DNA of 54,675 nucleotides from Syntrophomonas sp. (GTDB lineage Bacteria > Bacillota > Syntrophomonadia > Syntrophomonadales > Syntrophomonadaceae), in the NCBI GenBank assembly GCA_016841875.1, contig JAENYG010000002.1, positions 116,559-171,233 of the forward strand, read 5' to 3'. Below are positions 33,128-41,813 of this stretch, one piece after another. Both the position numbers and the translations under genes were made by a program. Position 1 is the stretch's first letter. Every line of letters begins with the position of its first letter. Below the pieces are notes generated by a model that was given only the letters and a program-made list of their open reading frames with translations, made no database searches and had not been told where the DNA came from.

Positions 33128-33157
33128 ATTATTAACCTCCTTAAAAACTCCTCACTT

Positions 33158-34021
33158 TTAAATAGACTGCATACTTTTTAATACTTCCGGGAGTCTGGCT
33201 ATAATTTCTTCAATCCTGGTGGCTGGAGTGGTTGGAGCAAAGGCACCGGCCAGCCGATTAGCCTGGGCACTTAAGCTCAAGGCTGGTTCAATATCCAAAC
33301 CGCTGGAAATCAGGGCTGCACACATACCGGTTATAGTATCACCAGTGCCTCCAATACATTCCAATTCCGGGATATCAGGTCCAACGATAGATGACAGGAT
33401 ACCGTTTTTATCAGCGATAAAGTCTGATTGTCCTTTTACCAGTAAAAATTTAGCCGCTCCATGGTTTTTGTAAGCTGCTGCAATCAGCTCTGGAATGGAA
33501 GTGTGATCACAGGATTCGAACAGGTGCTTATCGATGTAGGCGGGATGAATCGCCTCCGCATCGGCCAGAAAAGCAATTTCAGATAAATCCGGTGTAAAAA
33601 CATCAAAACCTGGAGCTAACCCAACTGCTTTCGCCGCATACATAGATGCTGCATCAGCGATTAAAATGGGCCTGGGGTCTAATTGCTGTACCTGCTGATA
33701 CAGCTTCTGCATCAATTCCAGGTCTGGCATCCAGTAGTGGAGGGCCAGCACGTGGGGGGATATCTCGGTCAGATGTTTTATTAAATATTGGTATATCATT
33801 CGGCTGCCATTGCCTTTACCTATATCACCAGCTATCACCACCTGGGGTGGATCTATATGGAGATATTCCGTTATAGCCAACGCAGCACTTATCATGGCCG
33901 CTGTTCCCTGGCCGGCAGGGATAGCATGGCCATCTATGCTCAACAGGGAGCCATTTCTGGCTGCCGTGCCGTAAAGGAGGGGGATATCAGCCCGGGGTAT
34001 TATACCCGCTATTAACAACAT
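33158..34021 (-). CDS. Ribokinase-fold, NAD(P)HX-dehydratase-like protein
   Basis: 287 residues. Features: GHAIPAGQGTAAMISAALAI, VVIAGDIGKGNGSRMIYQYLIKHL, DVFTPDLSEIAFLAD and the anion-hole motif ECIGGTGDTITGMCAALISSGLD, as in the ribokinase/YjeF-C superfamily. No YjeF epimerase half is fused. Its role beside TusA, DUF3343 and YedE is not clear to me. I set the start at 34021, where the ATG overlaps the upstream stop (TAATG). Confidence 0.75.
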   Translation of the reverse strand: MLLIAGIIPRADIPLLYGTAARNGSLLSIDGHAIPAGQGTAAMISAALAITEYLHIDPPQVVIAGDIGKGNGSRMIYQYLIKHLTEISPHVLALHYWMPDLELMQKLYQQVQQLDPRPILIADAASMYAAKAVGLAPGFDVFTPDLSEIAFLADAEAIHPAYIDKHLFESCDHTSIPELIAAAYKNHGAAKFLLVKGQSDFIADKNGILSSIVGPDIPELECIGGTGDTITGMCAALISSGLDIEPALSLSAQANRLAGAFAPTTPATRIEEIIARLPEVLKSMQSI

Positions 34022-34575
34022 TATATCTTGCTCCCTTTCATCCAAATCTCCAACGCCCCTTCGACCGCCCGGTCCAGCATCAAAGCACAAAGAGTATGCC
34101 CGATATCTCTGGGACGAGGGATTTCGTCCAAGCGTTTTCCCACCATTTCAATATGCAGGTAAGGAATATCCGGGCACCCGCCGCCAGAAGTATTAACAAT
34201 CAAACCACTTTGCTTATCAAAGGTAAGTTTCATATTCCCTGCTTTTACCATGATATGCGCCGGGTATTCAAAAACCTGAACGATATCCAATAATTCTCCG
34301 GATCCTGCCAGGGGTACCACCTCGTTATAAGGTACCGGCTGAAGTGTCCTTTCGATGGCGGGCTGTTCCACCAGGTTTATCTCCAGAGCAACATCACAGC
34401 CTTTGCGCAGGGAGGGGGGAGGAGCAACCAGGCTGCAGGTATACCCGGCCTTGGTTACCAGCTTTTCTCCTTTGATAGCTTCTTCGACAGTATCGAATAG
34501 TACCAGGCCCTTACCTCGGTTTTCATTAGATCTCCTATTTAGCCCGGTTCTATCTTTCTTCTTGGGCCAGAACAA
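34021..34575 (-). CDS. DUF3343-containing protein
   Basis: 184 residues. After a basic N-terminus, GLVLFDTVEEAIKGEKLVTKAGYTCSLVAPPPSLRKGCDVALEI matches the DUF3343 pattern (a small domain often found with selenium-related or TusA/YedE genes). The remainder (about 100-184: MVKAGNMKLTFDKQSGLIVNTSGGGCPDIPYL, RDIGHTLCALMLDRAVEGAL) is an extra domain I do not recognise, with a Gly-Gly-Gly-Cys loop. TTG start behind GGAGGTG; stop overlaps the next ATG. Confidence 0.75.
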   Translation of the reverse strand: MFWPKKKDRTGLNRRSNENRGKGLVLFDTVEEAIKGEKLVTKAGYTCSLVAPPPSLRKGCDVALEINLVEQPAIERTLQPVPYNEVVPLAGSGELLDIVQVFEYPAHIMVKAGNMKLTFDKQSGLIVNTSGGGCPDIPYLHIEMVGKRLDEIPRPRDIGHTLCALMLDRAVEGALEIWMKGSKI

Positions 34576-34618
34576 TTTGCGGCACCTCCGTAATCTAAAT
34601 CATCCAGCAGTTAATGCT

Positions 34619-35671
34619 TTAGTCCAGCTGTTCACTCATAAAATAACCTACGGCACAAACGAATATCAGACCAATGATTACTGCTGTCGGACCAAATAGG
34701 CCTGTGCCGGCGGGGCTGGAAGCTAGTATAAAGTTGTGGCTTACGGCAGCTCCGACTAGTAATCCCAGTATGGTCACACCTGCATCAGTATCTCCTTCTG
34801 CCGCCAGTACTGTCTGCCGCAGGGGGCAGCCACCCAGTAAAGTGCAGCCAAGTCCACAGAGCACCATACCCATGAAATTCCATAGGGCATTGGTATGCGC
34901 TACTGGCTGGCCTTCAAAACCGATGTTGACTGAACCGATCAACAGATTTACCAGTAATGCACCTACAAAGAAAGCAGCTATGCCGCTGAAAAGGTAGGAA
35001 TCTTTAACCAGGGACAGGTCGCGCCAGCCGCCGACAAAACACATTCTTGTCTTCTGGGCTAGAGCACCGATCAATAAACCGACCAGCAGTGAAATGATCA
35101 AAGCGGCATGCATGGAACCGGGACCAGTTTCGCTGTTGCGGATGAACTCCGGTTGGAATATGGCAAAAAGTAATATGACGACCATGATCAAAGGCATTAA
35201 ATATCCGGCTATTGGGTAGGTGGAATTAGCGCGTCCCAGATTGAAGCCTCTTTTGAGGAAATATATGCCTATTATGGCACCTGCTACCACGCCAGCTATT
35301 CCATAAAGGGCATTTAGATCTCCCCCGGCCAGCCTTAATACAGCTCGTACCGGACAGCCCAGGAAAACAAGAGCGCCGATCATGACGAACATTCCCAATA
35401 AAAACCGTACCAGTGGACTGGAACCGCCCCGGGCGCGAAAATCACCAAAAGAAATCGCAGCAAGAAATGCACCCAGGCAGAGTCCCATTATTTCCGGCCG
35501 CAGGTACTGTACTACTGCTGCCTGGTGAAATCCGAGTGCACCGGCAATATCTCGATAGAAACAGGCTACACATATGCCCATATTACCAGGATTACCAAGT
35601 TTGGTCATGTAGGCTGCCAGTCCTCCAAACACCAAACCGGCAATAATCATCAAGTATTTTTGATTTTTCAA
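34619..35671 (-). CDS. YedE/YeeE-type transporter (putative selenium or sulfur-compound transporter)
   Basis: 350 residues, about ten membrane segments, in two homologous halves with the family's Cys motifs: MGICVACFYRDIAG and LGCPVRAVLRLAGGDLNAL in half one, RMCFVGGWRDLSLV and LGGCPLRQTVLAAEGDTDAG in half two. YeeE relatives move thiosulfate; the YedE branch in anaerobes is proposed to move a selenium species. TusA and DUF3343 downstream fit either. First gene of the four-gene set; TTG start behind AGGAGG. Confidence 0.85.
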   Translation of the reverse strand: MKNQKYLMIIAGLVFGGLAAYMTKLGNPGNMGICVACFYRDIAGALGFHQAAVVQYLRPEIMGLCLGAFLAAISFGDFRARGGSSPLVRFLLGMFVMIGALVFLGCPVRAVLRLAGGDLNALYGIAGVVAGAIIGIYFLKRGFNLGRANSTYPIAGYLMPLIMVVILLFAIFQPEFIRNSETGPGSMHAALIISLLVGLLIGALAQKTRMCFVGGWRDLSLVKDSYLFSGIAAFFVGALLVNLLIGSVNIGFEGQPVAHTNALWNFMGMVLCGLGCTLLGGCPLRQTVLAAEGDTDAGVTILGLLVGAAVSHNFILASSPAGTGLFGPTAVIIGLIFVCAVGYFMSEQLD

Positions 35672-35969
35672 CTCTACAACCTCCTATCAATTATAAAGAA
35701 ACAGACTAATAAGTAAAAACCCTCCCCCCCGTGCAGTTTTCAACAATACAATATTCTGCACATATGCCGCCAATCCTCTTTTATAATACAATATATAACA
35801 AATAATTATATTAAAATGGACGTAGAACCCATGGTTAAAACTATTGCGTTGAGCAACTGTTTCAAACAAAATGCAATTCTAATGGTGCAGAATATTGATA
35901 ATATATATGAATTTTTATTATTATAATGATAGTTAATAAGCAGGGGGGCAACGGGATCAGTTGCTTCTT

Positions 35970-36066
35970 ATGACACAAGGGGACGTTATTGTTGTATGAC
36001 ACAAGGGGACGTTATTGTTGTGTCATTTGAAAATAATGACACAACAATAACGTCCCCTTGTGTCAT
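35970..36066. repeat. Family A palindrome with an extra truncated arm (TTATTG variant)
   Basis: A truncated arm (35970-35995) is followed directly by a full arm (35996-36026) and its inverse complement (36036-36066). All three carry GTTATTGTTG. The tandem partial arm suggests slippage or repeated insertion at the same site. The rest of the 490-bp gap (35672-36165) holds AT-rich DNA and the ilvE promoter. Confidence 0.9.
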
Positions 36067-36074
36067 CAAAAGTT

Positions 36075-36103
36075 TTTTGAATACTGTATGCATTTGCTAT
36101 AAT
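36075..36103 (+). promoter_or_regulatory. Sigma-70-type promoter for ilvE
   Basis: TTTTGA, 17 bp, then TGC-TATAAT (extended -10, hexamer 36098-36103). Transcription would start near 36110, about 55 nt before the ilvE start, just downstream of the family A repeat. Confidence 0.55.
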
Positions 36104-36165
36104 AGATTGAACTTTGGCACTGGAAATAATAGACTTAATATATCAGCGAGAAAGGGGAAATGAAA

Positions 36166-37233
36166 ATGTCCGGGGATATTAAAATCGAAAGAACCAAAAC
36201 CCCCAAAGAAAAGCCTGATCAAAACAATTTGGGCTTCGGGGATTATTTTACCGATCACATGTTTATAATGGACTATACGGAAGGCAAGGGGTGGCATGAT
36301 CCGCGAATAGTGCCATATGCACCGTTATCTTTAGATCCTTCAAGTATGGTACTGCACTATGGTCAGGCTATATTTGAAGGTTTAAAAGCATATAAGACCA
36401 AGGATGGCAGAATTCTGCTGTTCAGACCATATAAAAATATGGCGAGGGCTAACATTTCCAATGGAAGGTTATGCATACCTCCTCTTGATGTGGATTTTGC
36501 TGTTGAAGCAGTAAAAGCGATCGTGAGAGAAGACCAGGATTGGATTCCAGAAGCAGAGGGAACTTCATTATATATAAGACCTTTTATTATAGCAACTGAT
36601 CCTTATCTAGGGGTAAGACCATCGTATACTTATCAGTTTATTATTATATTGTCGCCAGTAGGGGCCTATTATCCGGAAGGGATCGATCCGGTTAAGATTT
36701 ATGTAGAAAGCAACTATGTCCGGGCGGTTAAAGGCGGAATGGGTTATACCAAGACTCCCGGCAATTATGCTGCCAGTTTGATAGCTCAGGTGGAGGCCAA
36801 GAAGAAAGGGTATACCCAGGTTCTCTGGCTGGATGGAGTGGACAAAAAGTACATCGAAGAAGTGGGTACTATGAACGTGTTCTTCAAGATAGATGGTGAA
36901 ATAGTTACTCCAGCCGTGGAAGGGAGTATCCTGGCCGGAATTACCAGGGACTCAAGTATTGAACTGCTCCAGAGTTGGGGAATCCCCACTACCGAACGAC
37001 AGATTTCCATCCAGGAACTGTACGATGCCCATGCCAGCGGCAAGCTGGAAGAGGCCTTTGGCACAGGGACTGCGGCAGTCATTTCTCCCATCGGGGAGCT
37101 GAACTGGGACGGCCAGATTATTACTATCAATGATGGAAAAATTGGAGAATTTGCGGCTAAGATTTATGATACCATGACCGGCATACAGTATGGCGAGATT
37201 GAAGATGAGTTCGGCTGGATTGTAGAGGTTTAG
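36166..37233 (+). CDS. ilvE: Branched-chain amino acid aminotransferase
   Basis: 355 residues, PLP fold type IV, class II BCAT length. Visible: YGQAIFEGLKAYKTKDGRILLFRPYKN (about 66-92), the PLP Lys in GGMGYTKTPGNYAAS, VLWLDGVDKKYIEEVGTMNVFF and AFGTGTAAVISPI. It interconverts Leu/Ile/Val and their 2-oxo acids with glutamate as amino donor. I prefer the second ATG (36166), which is eight bases after AAAGGGG. Single-gene transcript with its own promoter and terminator. Confidence 0.95.
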   Translation: MSGDIKIERTKTPKEKPDQNNLGFGDYFTDHMFIMDYTEGKGWHDPRIVPYAPLSLDPSSMVLHYGQAIFEGLKAYKTKDGRILLFRPYKNMARANISNGRLCIPPLDVDFAVEAVKAIVREDQDWIPEAEGTSLYIRPFIIATDPYLGVRPSYTYQFIIILSPVGAYYPEGIDPVKIYVESNYVRAVKGGMGYTKTPGNYAASLIAQVEAKKKGYTQVLWLDGVDKKYIEEVGTMNVFFKIDGEIVTPAVEGSILAGITRDSSIELLQSWGIPTTERQISIQELYDAHASGKLEEAFGTGTAAVISPIGELNWDGQIITINDGKIGEFAAKIYDTMTGIQYGEIEDEFGWIVEV

Positions 37234-37274
37234 TATCCATTCAAGCGTTAGCGCTTAATTGCAGGTTATAATAT

Positions 37275-37313
37275 AAAAAGACCTTTTAGCCTTTAGCTCA
37301 AAAGGTCTTTTTT
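37275..37313 (+). terminator. Intrinsic terminator after ilvE
   Basis: AAAAGACCTTTT pairs with AAAAGGTCTTTT around AGCCTTTAGCTC, ending in a T-run. The A-run on the other side lets it work for the convergent gene as well. Confidence 0.85.
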
Positions 37314-37430
37314 GCGTTTCTGGGAAAACCGGGGAGTGTCCCCCTGTTTCTTGCTTTACCCAGCGGTTGAGAAAAGCTCAGCTCCAGAAGTTGAGCAGCA
37401 ATCACCCACCAGCCTGGATCATGGGGTTAA

Positions 37431-38264
37431 TTAATTATCTTTATAGATAATAGTCCCAACATGTTCACCATTAAGAGCCCGGGTAATGTTGCCTTCTACG
37501 GTACCATTGATTATTTGTATTTCCCTGGTGTTATTTGAATTTAGTAAAGATACCAACACCATACGTTCCACCACCAGGTCTTCTAAATCTCTTTCTATCA
37601 GCTCTTTGGCACCGATTTTGGGGATAAATTCAGCACTGCTGTTAACCTTGGGATTATCCGCGTACAGGCCGTCTACATCCTTAATGAATATGCATTGTTT
37701 AGCCCCGGTTACCTCGGATAACAGGAATGCGCCGACATCGGTGCGATTAGGAGGCAGTCGGCCTTCTTCCGGGGGATGTTCCCAGTAACCATAAGGCGGC
37801 ATTCCGTGTATCACGGGGATACAGCCTTGATTTAAGTAAGCAGCCAGTTTGGGAATATCGTCATGGCCGATTTTAATTCCTCCGTAGGGGTTGAGCAGGG
37901 TTGAAATCATCAGGGCATTCTGCTCGGACACACTCTGGCCCAGGGTGGCGATAATCCCGGTAGGCATCCCCAATTCCATTGCAATAGCATAAACATGTCG
38001 GGAGCGGGTCCCGCCCCCGGTGGAGATTACCATTTTGTGTTTAGGCATATTTTCTACGATCTCTTGAATTATGGGGAGTACTGCTCGGGCACCCATGTCG
38101 GTGATGCTTTGACCGCCGATTTTAAGTATATTTACATCCGGTAGGGCTCTGAACTGCGGCCCATATTCCAAAGATTTCAGGAACCCTTTGCCTACCAGGG
38201 ATTCCCCCATTAATTTGCTTTTGATGTGCAGCCTTTTACTATCTCTTTCACGAATCAGGGGCAT
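37431..38264 (-). CDS. Amino acid kinase-fold protein, molybdenum storage protein-like
   Basis: 277 residues of the amino acid kinase fold (ILKIGGQS, STGGGTRSRHVYAIA, TDVGAFLLSEVTGAKQCIFIKDVDGLYADNPK). Several stretches follow the MosA/MosB molybdenum-storage pattern rather than UMP kinase: LPDVNILKIGGQSITDMG, GMPPYGYWEHPPEEGRLPPNRTD and INGTVEGNITRALNGEHVGTII. MoSto stores molybdate or tungstate as oxide clusters using ATP. Only one such gene is visible, so a homo-oligomer would be needed. A small gene of unknown role lies just upstream. Confidence 0.8.
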   Translation of the reverse strand: MPLIRERDSKRLHIKSKLMGESLVGKGFLKSLEYGPQFRALPDVNILKIGGQSITDMGARAVLPIIQEIVENMPKHKMVISTGGGTRSRHVYAIAMELGMPTGIIATLGQSVSEQNALMISTLLNPYGGIKIGHDDIPKLAAYLNQGCIPVIHGMPPYGYWEHPPEEGRLPPNRTDVGAFLLSEVTGAKQCIFIKDVDGLYADNPKVNSSAEFIPKIGAKELIERDLEDLVVERMVLVSLLNSNNTREIQIINGTVEGNITRALNGEHVGTIIYKDN

Positions 38265-38297
38265 AAATACAATCCCTCTTCTTTCTCAAGTTCTTGT

Positions 38298-38507
38298 TTA
38301 ATCATGACTATTATCATCTTTTTCTTTGGTCAGGTAAACGATTTCCCCATCGATTTTATCAGCTATTTGTTCCAGTTCTGATTTCCTGATGTGATTAACA
38401 TTGATTTTAAGATCGGTTCCTACAATGCCGACTACGGCAAATCTGGGTTTCTTATCTCCTTGACCTATCTGGTTGCGTTCTCTGACAAAAAGTATGGGAC
38501 TAGACAT
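38298..38507 (-). CDS. Small protein of unknown function
   Basis: 69 residues, beginning MSSPILFVRERNQIGQGDKK and ending VYLTKEKDDNSHD, with a central RFAVVGIVGTDLKINVNHIRKSELEQIADKI. No family recognised. It precedes the molybdenum-storage-like gene by 33 bp on the same strand and is probably cotranscribed, so a link to metal storage is possible but unproven. The ATG at 38507 is used because AAGGAGG overlaps an earlier in-frame GTG. Confidence 0.7.
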   Translation of the reverse strand: MSSPILFVRERNQIGQGDKKPRFAVVGIVGTDLKINVNHIRKSELEQIADKIDGEIVYLTKEKDDNSHD

Positions 38508-38726
38508 AGTTTCATCCTCCTTCACAATAATGTTACATGATCAGCCTGATTTATCATCATTATAACAAAGTGTCGACGGCAATCAAAATAGGGCTCGAAG
38601 AAGCTTGTGAAATCAAGATAAGCCAGTATTGTTGCCTTAAGATATCATGCATTAGTCTGGAATTATGTATAAATTAAGAGATAAAAAACATATAAAGGAA
38701 GGAAATGACATTTTGCACATAGAAGT

Positions 38727-38746
38727 AAATACAAATATTTGTATTT
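38727..38746. promoter_or_regulatory. 20-bp palindrome upstream of pspA
   Basis: AAATACAAATATTTGTATTT is a perfect palindrome about 63 bp before the PspA-like start. A half-copy AAATACAAATA recurs at 39557-39567, before the NfeD-like gene of the same set. Possibly an operator or an AT-rich promoter element; the gap 38508-38808 holds nothing else of note. Confidence 0.45.
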
Positions 38747-38808
38747 ATTTGTAAATTTTTATTTTGAACATTGGTATGATGGAAAATGAGACAAAAGGGG
38801 GTTAGTTT

Positions 38809-39483
38809 ATGAGCTTATTTAAACGGATAAACGATAATATCCGGGCTAATTTGAATGCTTTACTCGATAAAGCTGAGGATCCGGTTAAATTATCGAATCA
38901 GTACTTAAGAGACATGGAAGACGACATTGCAGATGCTGAAAGTGCGGTTGCCAGACACCTGGCTGCAGTCCGCAAGCTGCAGTCACAATGTGAAGAAGCT
39001 GCCGGTATGGTTGAAAAAAGAGAAACCCAAGCCCTGGAAGCACTGCAGAAGAACAGGGAGGATTTGGCCAGGAAAGCTTTACAGGATAAAAAGCTGCACC
39101 AGGTTATGGCTGAAGAATACAAAGTTTATTATGAGAATAGTTATGCTACAGGAGAAGAGCTGAAATCACAGCTTCGGCAAATGAAACATGAATACGATCA
39201 ATTGCTGAGTAAAAGAGATGCCCTGGTCGCCAGGACTCAGGCGGCTAAAGCTCGACAGGGAATTCATCGAGTGAAAGATGGTTTTGGGAAAAATACGGCC
39301 AGGAGCAGTTTTGATCAGATGGAAAATAAGGTCCGGCAGATGGAAGCTGAAGTGCAAGTAATGGAAGAGCTGGGGGGTGTTGATAGGAGCCTGGACGAAG
39401 AATTGTCAGCACTGAGTGAAGATAGTATTGAGAAAGAACTGGCTGAACTTAAAGAAAGGATAGCAGGTGATGATATGCGTTGA
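38809..39483 (+). CDS. pspA: PspA/IM30 family protein
   Basis: 224 residues, nearly all helical coiled coil, beginning MSLFKRINDNIRANLNALLDKAEDP with the amphipathic N-terminal helix, then YLRDMEDDIADAESAVARHLAAVRKLQ. This is the PspA/IM30 pattern: a membrane-stabilising, ESCRT-III-like protein. It precedes an NfeD-like and a flotillin gene, a combination also seen in Bacillus-type envelope stress loci. Start follows AAAGGGGG. Confidence 0.9.
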   Translation: MSLFKRINDNIRANLNALLDKAEDPVKLSNQYLRDMEDDIADAESAVARHLAAVRKLQSQCEEAAGMVEKRETQALEALQKNREDLARKALQDKKLHQVMAEEYKVYYENSYATGEELKSQLRQMKHEYDQLLSKRDALVARTQAAKARQGIHRVKDGFGKNTARSSFDQMENKVRQMEAEVQVMEELGGVDRSLDEELSALSEDSIEKELAELKERIAGDDMR

Positions 39484-39591
39484 TCGGCTTGAATCCTTTG
39501 TATTTGAGGGTAATGGTTCCCAAGCTATTTGTCCCCGCGATGGTAAGTCATTTGATAAATACAAATACATATTTCGGGGGGGAGCTGTCAT

Positions 39592-40119
39592 ATGCTTGAT
39601 TTATATTGGGGTTGTTTAAGTGTCGGTATTATTTTTGCCGTAGTTTCTCTTATTTTTGGAGATTTACTGAGTGATATTTTTGACGGAATATTTGATGCTG
39701 TTTCCATTGATAGTGCTGATTTTATTCATCCTATGGTTATTGTGGGTGGCATCACGGTTTTCGGAGGGAGCGGAATACTTTTAAGCCAGTATACTTCCCT
39801 GACTCCATCATTGGTGGCTTTATTTTCATTATTTAGTGCATTCATCATATCAATAGTGGTCTATTTTGCTTATGTCAGACCTATGAAAAACAGCGAAAAT
39901 TCCATCGGTTTTTCTGTTCAAGATTTGGTGGGAAAGATAGGGGAAGTGGTAACACCCGTTCCAGGGATTGGCTGTGGTGAGGTACTAATACGTATTGGTG
40001 CTGGCAACACCAATCAGATTGCGGCCAGCCTGGATGGAGAAGGGCTGGCAATGGGGACCAGAATTGTAGTTGCAGAGGTCAAGGATCATGTTTTATATGT
40101 TTTCCCTTATGAAGAATGA
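39592..40119 (+). CDS. NfeD-like membrane protein (short form, YuaF-like)
   Basis: 175 residues: two to three membrane segments (GIIFAVVSLIFGDLL, MVIVGGITVFGGSGILL, LVALFSLFSAFIISIVVYFAYV) and a C-terminal OB-fold NfeD domain (SVQDLVGKIGEVVTPVPGIGCGEVLIRIGAGNTNQIAAS). It lacks the ClpP-type protease found in the longer NfeD at 28.6 kb. Short NfeD proteins pair with flotillins; the flotillin gene starts 17 bp downstream. Confidence 0.85.
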   Translation: MLDLYWGCLSVGIIFAVVSLIFGDLLSDIFDGIFDAVSIDSADFIHPMVIVGGITVFGGSGILLSQYTSLTPSLVALFSLFSAFIISIVVYFAYVRPMKNSENSIGFSVQDLVGKIGEVVTPVPGIGCGEVLIRIGAGNTNQIAASLDGEGLAMGTRIVVAEVKDHVLYVFPYEE

Positions 40120-40136
40120 AGAGGAGGATAAAATAA

Positions 40137-41618
40137 ATGCCGGGATATATAGGTATACCTGTTATTATCACAGTAGTTATTATTGTTCTGGGGATGACGT
40201 TCTGGGCACGGTATAATACCGTGGGTCCAGATGAAGCCATGCTGGTCACCGGGTCTTTCCTGGGCAGCAGGTATGTTTTTAGTGATGAATCAGGACGCAA
40301 GGTCAAGATAATCAGGGGAGGAGGAGCCTTTATTCTGCCGGTTTTCCAGCAGGCAGAGTTTGTCTCATTACTGTCCCTGAAACTGGATGTTTCCACCCCG
40401 GAAGTTTATACAGAACAGGGGGTTCCAGTCCTTGCTGATGGGGTGGCAATAATAAAAATCGGGGGTTCGGTGGAAGACATAGCCACTGCGGCCGAACAAT
40501 TTTTGGGTAAACCCAAGGAAGCGCTGCAGCTCGAAGCCCAGGAAGTGTTAGAAGGACACCTGAGAGCGATTTTAGGGACCATGACGGTAGAAGAAGTGTA
40601 TCGGAACCGGGATAGATTTGCTCAGGAAGTACAGGGAGTGGCGGCTAAAGACTTGAAAAAGATGGGTTTGCAAATTGTATCTTTCACAATTAAGGATGTA
40701 CAGGATAAACACGGATATCTGGATGCCTTAGGGAAACCAAGGATTGCTGCGGTTAAAAGGGATGCTGAGATAGCAGAAGCAGAAGCGGTTCGGGATGCCC
40801 GGATCAAAAAAGCGGTGGCAGATGAAGAAGGGCAAAAAGCAGAACTGCTGCGGGACACGAATATTGCGGGAGCAGAAAAGGATAAACAACTTAAAATGGC
40901 GGAATTTAAAAAGGAACAGGATACTGCCAAAGCTGAAGCTGATCAGGCATATAGTATTCAGCAGGCCCGTTCCAAACAAAATGTGATGCAAGAGGAAATG
41001 AAGGTTGAGTTGGTCCGAAAAGACCGGGAAATCGACCTGCAGGATAAAGAAATTCATCGCCGCCAGAAACAATATGATGCTGAAGTAATGAAGAAGGCCG
41101 ATGCAGACCGTTATGCAGTGGAGCAGGCGGCTGAGGCTGATAAAGCCAGACGTTTAAGAGAAGCCGATGCTATTCAGTATAAGATTGAAGCGGAAGCACG
41201 GGCCAATGCTGAACAGAAAAGGCTGGAGGGTATGGCCATAGCCGATGCCGAACGAGCTAAAGGTACAGCTGAGGCTGAAGTAATTCGTCTGCGAGGACTG
41301 GCCGAGGCGGAAGCCAAAGAAAAACTGGCCGAAGCCTTTGATAAGTTCGGGCAGGCTGCAGTTCTGGATATAATAGTAAAAATGCTGCCCGAGATGGCTG
41401 CTAACATTGCGGAACCACTGCGATCAATCGATAAGCTGACCGTGGTTGACACCGGCAATGGGGAAGGGGCCGCCCGGGTAAGCAATTACGTCACTTCTCT
41501 GATGGCAACTGCTCCGGAGATGTTAAAAAATGTTTCCGGTATTGACATAGAAAAAATGATCAAGGGATTAATAGACCAAAACTCCGATGAAGTTGTCATT
41601 GGGGACGGTTCCAAGTGA
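40137..41618 (+). CDS. floT: Flotillin family protein
   Basis: 493 residues. One N-terminal membrane segment (YIGIPVIITVVIIVLGMTFW), an SPFH domain (NTVGPDEAMLVTG...VFQQAEFVSLLSLKLDVSTPEVYTEQGVPVLADGVAIIKIGG...), then a long Ala/Glu/Lys coiled coil (about 200-410) and a C-terminal flotillin region. Flotillins scaffold ordered membrane domains and oligomerise via the coiled coil. The last residues VVIGDGSK and the stop are encoded by a family B repeat arm, so the C-terminal tail was altered by repeat insertion. Confidence 0.92.
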   Translation: MPGYIGIPVIITVVIIVLGMTFWARYNTVGPDEAMLVTGSFLGSRYVFSDESGRKVKIIRGGGAFILPVFQQAEFVSLLSLKLDVSTPEVYTEQGVPVLADGVAIIKIGGSVEDIATAAEQFLGKPKEALQLEAQEVLEGHLRAILGTMTVEEVYRNRDRFAQEVQGVAAKDLKKMGLQIVSFTIKDVQDKHGYLDALGKPRIAAVKRDAEIAEAEAVRDARIKKAVADEEGQKAELLRDTNIAGAEKDKQLKMAEFKKEQDTAKAEADQAYSIQQARSKQNVMQEEMKVELVRKDREIDLQDKEIHRRQKQYDAEVMKKADADRYAVEQAAEADKARRLREADAIQYKIEAEARANAEQKRLEGMAIADAERAKGTAEAEVIRLRGLAEAEAKEKLAEAFDKFGQAAVLDIIVKMLPEMAANIAEPLRSIDKLTVVDTGNGEGAARVSNYVTSLMATAPEMLKNVSGIDIEKMIKGLIDQNSDEVVIGDGSK

Positions 41619-41664
41619 CAACACAAAACAAAACATTGTCACCGGGGACGGTTCTAAGTGACAA
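41593..41664. repeat. Family B repeats, two direct arms
   Basis: TTGTCATTGGGGACGGTTCC...GTGACAA (41593-41621) and TTGTCACCGGGGACGGTTCT...GTGACAA (41636-41664) lie in the same direction, 14 bases apart. The first encodes the flotillin C-terminus in the frame GTT-GTC-ATT-GGG-GAC-GGT-TCC. Confidence 0.88.
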
Positions 41665-41744
41665 GATAAAACAAAACATAAAATAGGCTTTATAGAATAT
41701 CGTGGGGTTCCCCGATTGCGTCTGGCAAGAGGGGATGATATTGG

Positions 41745-41813
41745 GTGAATACATATGAAGCTATGATGTTCATGTTTCTTATGTTGTTTATTCTGGCCCT
41801 CATAACGAGATAG
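41745..41813 (+). CDS. Putative holin-like type I toxin peptide
   Basis: 22 residues from a GTG start: the N-terminal MNTYEAMMFMF is followed by a Leu/Ile-rich membrane stretch ending ALITR. It fits the putative holin-like toxin family (MxxYEALMLM...), known members of which act as type I toxins controlled by an antisense RNA. GAGGGGATGAT precedes the start. Two hairpins follow directly (41813-41840 and 41866-41899), as in known loci. Far too short for length filters. An antisense promoter was not identified. Confidence 0.65.
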   Translation: MNTYEAMMFMFLMLFILALITR

